A stretch of DNA of 64,000 nt from JACMLX01 sp031374935 (GTDB lineage: Bacteria; Gemmatimonadota; Gemmatimonadetes; Gemmatimonadales; Gemmatimonadaceae): contig JANMHB010000184.1 of NCBI GenBank assembly GCA_031374935.1, forward strand, positions 1 to 64,000, read 5' to 3'. Under the pieces are notes generated by a model. It had not been told where the DNA came from. It ran no database searches and saw nothing but the letters and a program-made list of their open reading frames with translations. The number at the start of each line of letters is the position of its first letter. The stretch's first letter is position 1. The position numbers and the translations under genes are program-made. Below are positions 60,609 through 64,000 of the stretch, one piece after another.

Positions 60609-61598
60609 GTGGCTGACGATTCCGGTGCGGTAGAGCCGCTCGCAGAGGCATCCGCGGAATCACCGGGTGTGCCGACCGCGGTGTGGGGCGCGCGCGTCCC
60701 GGAACTGCCATGGTGTCCGGATACACTGCTGACGGCGCTGGAACCGGCGTTCGTCGCCCAGGCGGCCGCTGAACCTCGGGTCGTTGCGCATGCCGACGCC
60801 GGTGCCGGCTGGCGGGTGCTCGGCGCCAGCCTTCGCGGCAAGGCGCACGCCCATCGCGGAGAACACCGTGATGATGCACTCGCGGTCCGCGCCGATGACG
60901 AGCTGCTGGTGCTGGCGGTGACCGACGGCGCCGGTTCAAGCGCACTCAGTCGTGTGGGCGCCGCAGTCACGGCGGAGCTGGCCGTGGGGCAGACAGTGGC
61001 GCGGTATCGCGCATCTCGTCCCGATGCGCTTGACGGCTCACGCCTTGGTACGGCGATGGCCCATGCGGTGCACGATGCCGCCCTTCGTCTGCATGCACTG
61101 GCGACCGCCGCTGATGTGTCGCCGGCCGCATTTCGCACCACGCTGCTGCTGGTCGCGATTCTCGGGGATCTGATGCTGGTGGCGCAGGTCGGTGATGGCG
61201 CTGTTCTGGTGCAGCATCGGGATGGCACCGTGGCGCGCGTCGGTGCCATGCGTGAAACGGCGTGGGCTGGTGAAGTGTCATGCTTCGTGCCCGATGCCTG
61301 CGCCATGACGCAGGCCGCTGCGCTGCGTCAGCTGCGCGCATCGGATATCGCGTTGATCGCGTTGATGACCGATGGCGTGGATGATCCGTTCCATCCGCTC
61401 GAGCAGAGTGGCGAGGCCCTGGTCGTGCAGTGGCGCCACGGCACATCCGCCTCGATCGGGACGGCACAACAGGCTCCCGCTGCGTCGGTTCTCGGCAGCA
61501 CGGACGCATTGCTGCGCTGGCTCTCGTTCGAACAGCGCGGTGAAGTGGATGATCGGACGTTGCTGCTGGCATGGCGCAGCGACGAGATGACCTCGTGA
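60609..61598 (+). CDS. PP2C-type protein phosphatase of the TerY-P triad
   Basis: This 329-aa phosphatase (GTG start 60609) has the metal-binding aspartates in AVTDGAGSSALSRVGA (about Asp106), AQVGDGAVLVQ and LMTDGVDDPFHPL, as in PP2C enzymes that reverse Ser/Thr phosphorylation. An N-terminal region of about 80 residues precedes the catalytic domain and includes a partial RGKAHAHRGEHRDDALAV lead strand. It lies 3 bp after the vWA gene and overlaps the kinase gene by four bases. It should antagonise the neighbouring kinase. Confidence 0.9.
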   Translation: MADDSGAVEPLAEASAESPGVPTAVWGARVPELPWCPDTLLTALEPAFVAQAAAEPRVVAHADAGAGWRVLGASLRGKAHAHRGEHRDDALAVRADDELLVLAVTDGAGSSALSRVGAAVTAELAVGQTVARYRASRPDALDGSRLGTAMAHAVHDAALRLHALATAADVSPAAFRTTLLLVAILGDLMLVAQVGDGAVLVQHRDGTVARVGAMRETAWAGEVSCFVPDACAMTQAAALRQLRASDIALIALMTDGVDDPFHPLEQSGEALVVQWRHGTSASIGTAQQAPAASVLGSTDALLRWLSFEQRGEVDDRTLLLAWRSDEMTS

Positions 61599-63055
61599 CC
61601 AGCACCGCGATGCGAACGAGTGGGGTCGCGGCGCAGACCACCGATGGGCGCACGCTGCTGCTCCGGCCGACACCGCTGGGCAGCGGCGCAGAGAAGACCG
61701 CGTTCCTGACCACCGATGGTCGCGAGGTGGTGGCCTTCTTTTTCGGGACCTTGCGTGATCGCGCCGCGCGCGTCGAACGCCTGCAGCGGATTGTCTCGAG
61801 CTACGATCCGACGCGTGTGGCTGGTGGGAGCTACTGGCGCGATGCATTCTGCTGGCCGACCGGCATCGTGGACGGTGCGCGCGCGGTGCCGCCGGATTTT
61901 GCGCGTGCGCATTCGCTTGCGCTCCCGGCACTCGGCGTGGTGATGCCGGTCTACCGGAGTGCGTTTTTCATGCACGATCGCTTTGGCAACCGCGTCGAGA
62001 AGGAAGTGCGCTGGTTCACCGGCCGGAAGGCGGGGGCTCTGGTCGTCGATGCCGAACGGGGGTCATTGCTGACGCGGCTTCAGGTCTGCATGCGCCTCGC
62101 TCGTGCCGTGCGCCGCCTGCACTTCGCCGGCCTCGCGCACAGCGATCTGTCCAACCGCAACGTGCTGATCGATCTGCGCGGGGGCGAGGCCTGCGTGATC
62201 GACATCGATGCACTGGTGGTGCCCGGCCTGGCGCCTCCCACGGTCCTCGGCACGCCGGGGTACATGGCGCCGGAAGTGGTGGCTGGTACCGCACTGCCCT
62301 CGATCGAAACCGATCGGCACGCGCTGGCCGTGCTGTTCTATGAGCTGTTGCTGCAGCGCCATCCTTTGCGTGGACGATGCGTGCACAGCACGCGCAGCGC
62401 AGAAGCGGATGAGCAGTTGTCGATGGGCGCGAAGGCGCTGTTCGTCGAGCACGCGAGTGACCATCGCAACGCACCGACGGAGCCGATCGACGTCGGCGTT
62501 GACGCGCTGGGTCCGCACCTTGCTCCGTTGATGCGCCGCGCGTTCGAGACGGCGTTGCATGTGCCATCCGGTCGCCCCGATGCCGTCGAGTGGGAGGAGG
62601 CGCTGTATCGCACCTTGGAGCGGCTCATGCCGACGCCGTCTGGCCGGAGCTGGTTTGTGGTGACAGACCAGGGCCCGATGGTCGAACCGTGGACTGGCGA
62701 GCGGCTGCATCGCCCCGTGCCGCTGTTGCGATCCGGCCGTGGGGCTGGTGCATCGTGGCGTGACGATGGTATCAGCACGGCGCTCTTTCATCACCGCACC
62801 CTTCACGAGTGGCATCTGGACGCTGTGCTCCGTCCCCGTGAAGATGTGACCCGCGCGCCCACCGCGTACGCGGCTTTTCACGAGGGTGCCTGGTGGCTGG
62901 TCAACCTCACCGAGCGATCGTGGCTGGCATCGACGGGCGTGGCCGTGGGTCGGAATGCACCGGTGCAATTGCGTGAAGGCTTGGAGCTGGCCGTCGCGCC
63001 GGCCGCTGATGGATCGCCGGGCCGCACCTGGCGCGTGCACATGAGGCAGGGCTAG
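61595..63055 (+). CDS. Ser/Thr protein kinase of the TerY-P triad
   Basis: This 486-aa protein (GTG start 61595, overlapping the PP2C stop; ATG 61610 is possible) has a kinase domain. It shows a Gly loop PLGSGAEKTAF (residues 27-37), catalytic loop HSDLSNRN (182-189), DID in place of DFG (203-205) and an APE element (about 225). The Lys normally in strand 3 is missing (VVAFFFG); a Lys in the Gly loop may replace it. The C-terminal 190 residues are a separate domain with beta strands (WWLVNLTERSWLASTGVAV), perhaps FHA-like, that may bind the vWA protein. The stop is followed directly by the next gene. Confidence 0.88.
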   Translation: MTSTAMRTSGVAAQTTDGRTLLLRPTPLGSGAEKTAFLTTDGREVVAFFFGTLRDRAARVERLQRIVSSYDPTRVAGGSYWRDAFCWPTGIVDGARAVPPDFARAHSLALPALGVVMPVYRSAFFMHDRFGNRVEKEVRWFTGRKAGALVVDAERGSLLTRLQVCMRLARAVRRLHFAGLAHSDLSNRNVLIDLRGGEACVIDIDALVVPGLAPPTVLGTPGYMAPEVVAGTALPSIETDRHALAVLFYELLLQRHPLRGRCVHSTRSAEADEQLSMGAKALFVEHASDHRNAPTEPIDVGVDALGPHLAPLMRRAFETALHVPSGRPDAVEWEEALYRTLERLMPTPSGRSWFVVTDQGPMVEPWTGERLHRPVPLLRSGRGAGASWRDDGISTALFHHRTLHEWHLDAVLRPREDVTRAPTAYAAFHEGAWWLVNLTERSWLASTGVAVGRNAPVQLREGLELAVAPAADGSPGRTWRVHMRQG

Positions 63056-64000
63056 TGGCCACGACGTTGGATGTCCGTGGCGCGTTGGCGGCGGAGCTCA
63101 AGCGGCTGGTGCGCGATGGCGGCGAGTGGCCGATGCGCGACCGTCGGCGCTTTCGCAATCTGCTGCTCGACGCGGCAACCAGCGACGCGTTGCCGATGGC
63201 CGAATTGCTGTTGCGCGCGGCGGATGACGGCCTGCTGGCGCGGTTGCCGGAGCGCGGTGCGGCTCGATCGGATTGGGAGGCGGCAGCAGGCCGACTGGCC
63301 ACGGATCTGCAGCTGCGTCGTTTCGTGGAACCGGGAATTGCACGTTTCGTCGCTGATGCGTGGATCAATGCGCTCGGTCCTGATCCGGTCCCGAGCGCCC
63401 CTGTGGCGAAACCACGGCCGGTGAGCGCACCGCGACAGCCGGTGCGGTCCAGTGCGGGCGTACCGGCACGCGCTGTGGTGACTAGCTCGGCAAGCAATAC
63501 GGCGTCGATCCGCGCCTACCAACGCTCGAATATGCTGATCGGAGCGGTGGCGCTGGTGTTCGCGGCCCTGATGGTACTCGCGTTTCGGTCGACGAACCGT
63601 CGATCGAGCGTCGCACCGCGACCCGTGACGCAACTACCCGAGCCGGCGCCGCTCACGACATCGGTGGAGCGGGCTGCTCCGTCGCCGCCGCTTCGGCAGA
63701 CGGACGATCTTCCTGTGCGCCCGGCCGACTCGGCAGCGGCGACCACACGCGCACCGGTCGCCGTCTCGGCGGCACCACCACGAAACACCGACGACATCGT
63801 GCTCACTGCCGGTCGCGTCTTCGAGGGTCGGGTGTTGAGTGTGCGCCAGCAGTCGGTCGTGGTGAAGGACGCAGAGACGGGGCTCGACTTCGAGATCGAC
63901 AAGACGGACATCGATCGCATCGTGACCAGTGACGGTCGCATCATGCGGTTCGGCGACGACAATGTGCCGGTGATCGGCGACAACAGCGATCTCACCGCGA
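63055..64000 (+). CDS. Membrane protein with N-terminal helical domain (3' end outside window)
   Basis: This frame of at least 315 codons (GTG 63055, overlapping the kinase stop) is cut by the window edge. Residues about 10-110 form a helical domain (RRRFRNLLLDAATSDALPMA and RRFVEPGIARFVADAWINAL) of a type often found fused to kinases or vWA proteins. One membrane helix, MLIGAVALVFAALMVLAF, lies at about 160-180. A Pro/Ala-rich linker and the start of a beta domain (FEGRVLSVRQQSVVVKDAE) follow. It is the fourth gene of the triad operon and probably its membrane output or sensor. Confidence 0.75.
   Translation, partial: MATTLDVRGALAAELKRLVRDGGEWPMRDRRRFRNLLLDAATSDALPMAELLLRAADDGLLARLPERGAARSDWEAAAGRLATDLQLRRFVEPGIARFVADAWINALGPDPVPSAPVAKPRPVSAPRQPVRSSAGVPARAVVTSSASNTASIRAYQRSNMLIGAVALVFAALMVLAFRSTNRRSSVAPRPVTQLPEPAPLTTSVERAAPSPPLRQTDDLPVRPADSAAATTRAPVAVSAAPPRNTDDIVLTAGRVFEGRVLSVRQQSVVVKDAETGLDFEIDKTDIDRIVTSDGRIMRFGDDNVPVIGDNSDLTA

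Overview
The window is high-GC bacterial DNA with a Gram-negative gene set: LptF/LptG and Mla-type envelope lipid transport, many lipobox-bearing lipoproteins, a DUF2490-type outer-membrane-like protein, type IV pilus motors and Ccm cytochrome c maturation. The ECF-type sigma factor sequence, the lipoprotein style and the PadR/LptF combination suggest a Gemmatimonadota relative. This is inferred from content; no rRNA or tRNA gene is present to confirm it.

Layout. 1-6853 is housekeeping: the start of acetyl-CoA synthetase (minus strand), then a plus-strand run ccmA-ccmB-ccmC-ccmD-hemD-hemC-hemB that links heme export to tetrapyrrole synthesis, then pyrophosphatase. 7077-8867 holds three tandem paralogous lipoproteins with matching terminators. 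9011-15152 is a compact minus-strand operon that looks biosynthetic: zinc-finger protein, DUF92 membrane protein, GGR-like flavoprotein, flavin reductase, methyltransferase, SRPBCC cyclase, ketosynthase, aquaporin. 15440-21383 carries a peptidase, two cation transporters, envelope proteins and a hydrolase. 21509-23630 is heme A synthesis (ctaB, ctaA and a small COX2-like membrane protein). 23764-30543 has an amino acid permease, a short MscL and the operon lptF-lptG-mlaE-mlaD, in which no Mla ATPase gene is present. 30722-36911 has an M28 peptidase, a ComEA-like HhH protein and pilB-pilT-pilC.

37000-64000 is more accessory. Three copies of a CTCACGTG-rich terminal-repeat element surround a lipoprotein gene and lie just before a PadR regulator coupled to a stripped-down LptF/G-like permease. 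Next comes a transposase relic, then a 12.3-kb block of three adjacent giant genes: an FN3-like protein of 1162 aa, a PLD-superfamily protein of 952 aa and an all-beta protein of 1970 aa. I cannot assign this block to a described system, and it is the best candidate for something new. After it come a vWA lipoprotein, a Phd/VapC toxin-antitoxin pair with a near-consensus promoter, a chimeric sigma-factor/metalloprotease reading frame, a small prephenate dehydratase, an ECF sigma/anti-sigma/Spy-like operon, a DUF4349 lipoprotein and the decayed remains of hybrid sensor kinases. The window ends in a TerY-P type triad (vWA, PP2C phosphatase, Ser/Thr kinase) followed by a membrane protein cut by the window edge.

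No CRISPR array, tRNA, rRNA, origin or intact transposase was seen. Starts were chosen by overlap with the upstream gene, by ribosome-binding sites and by family length. Family names are recognised from motifs by eye, not from searches.
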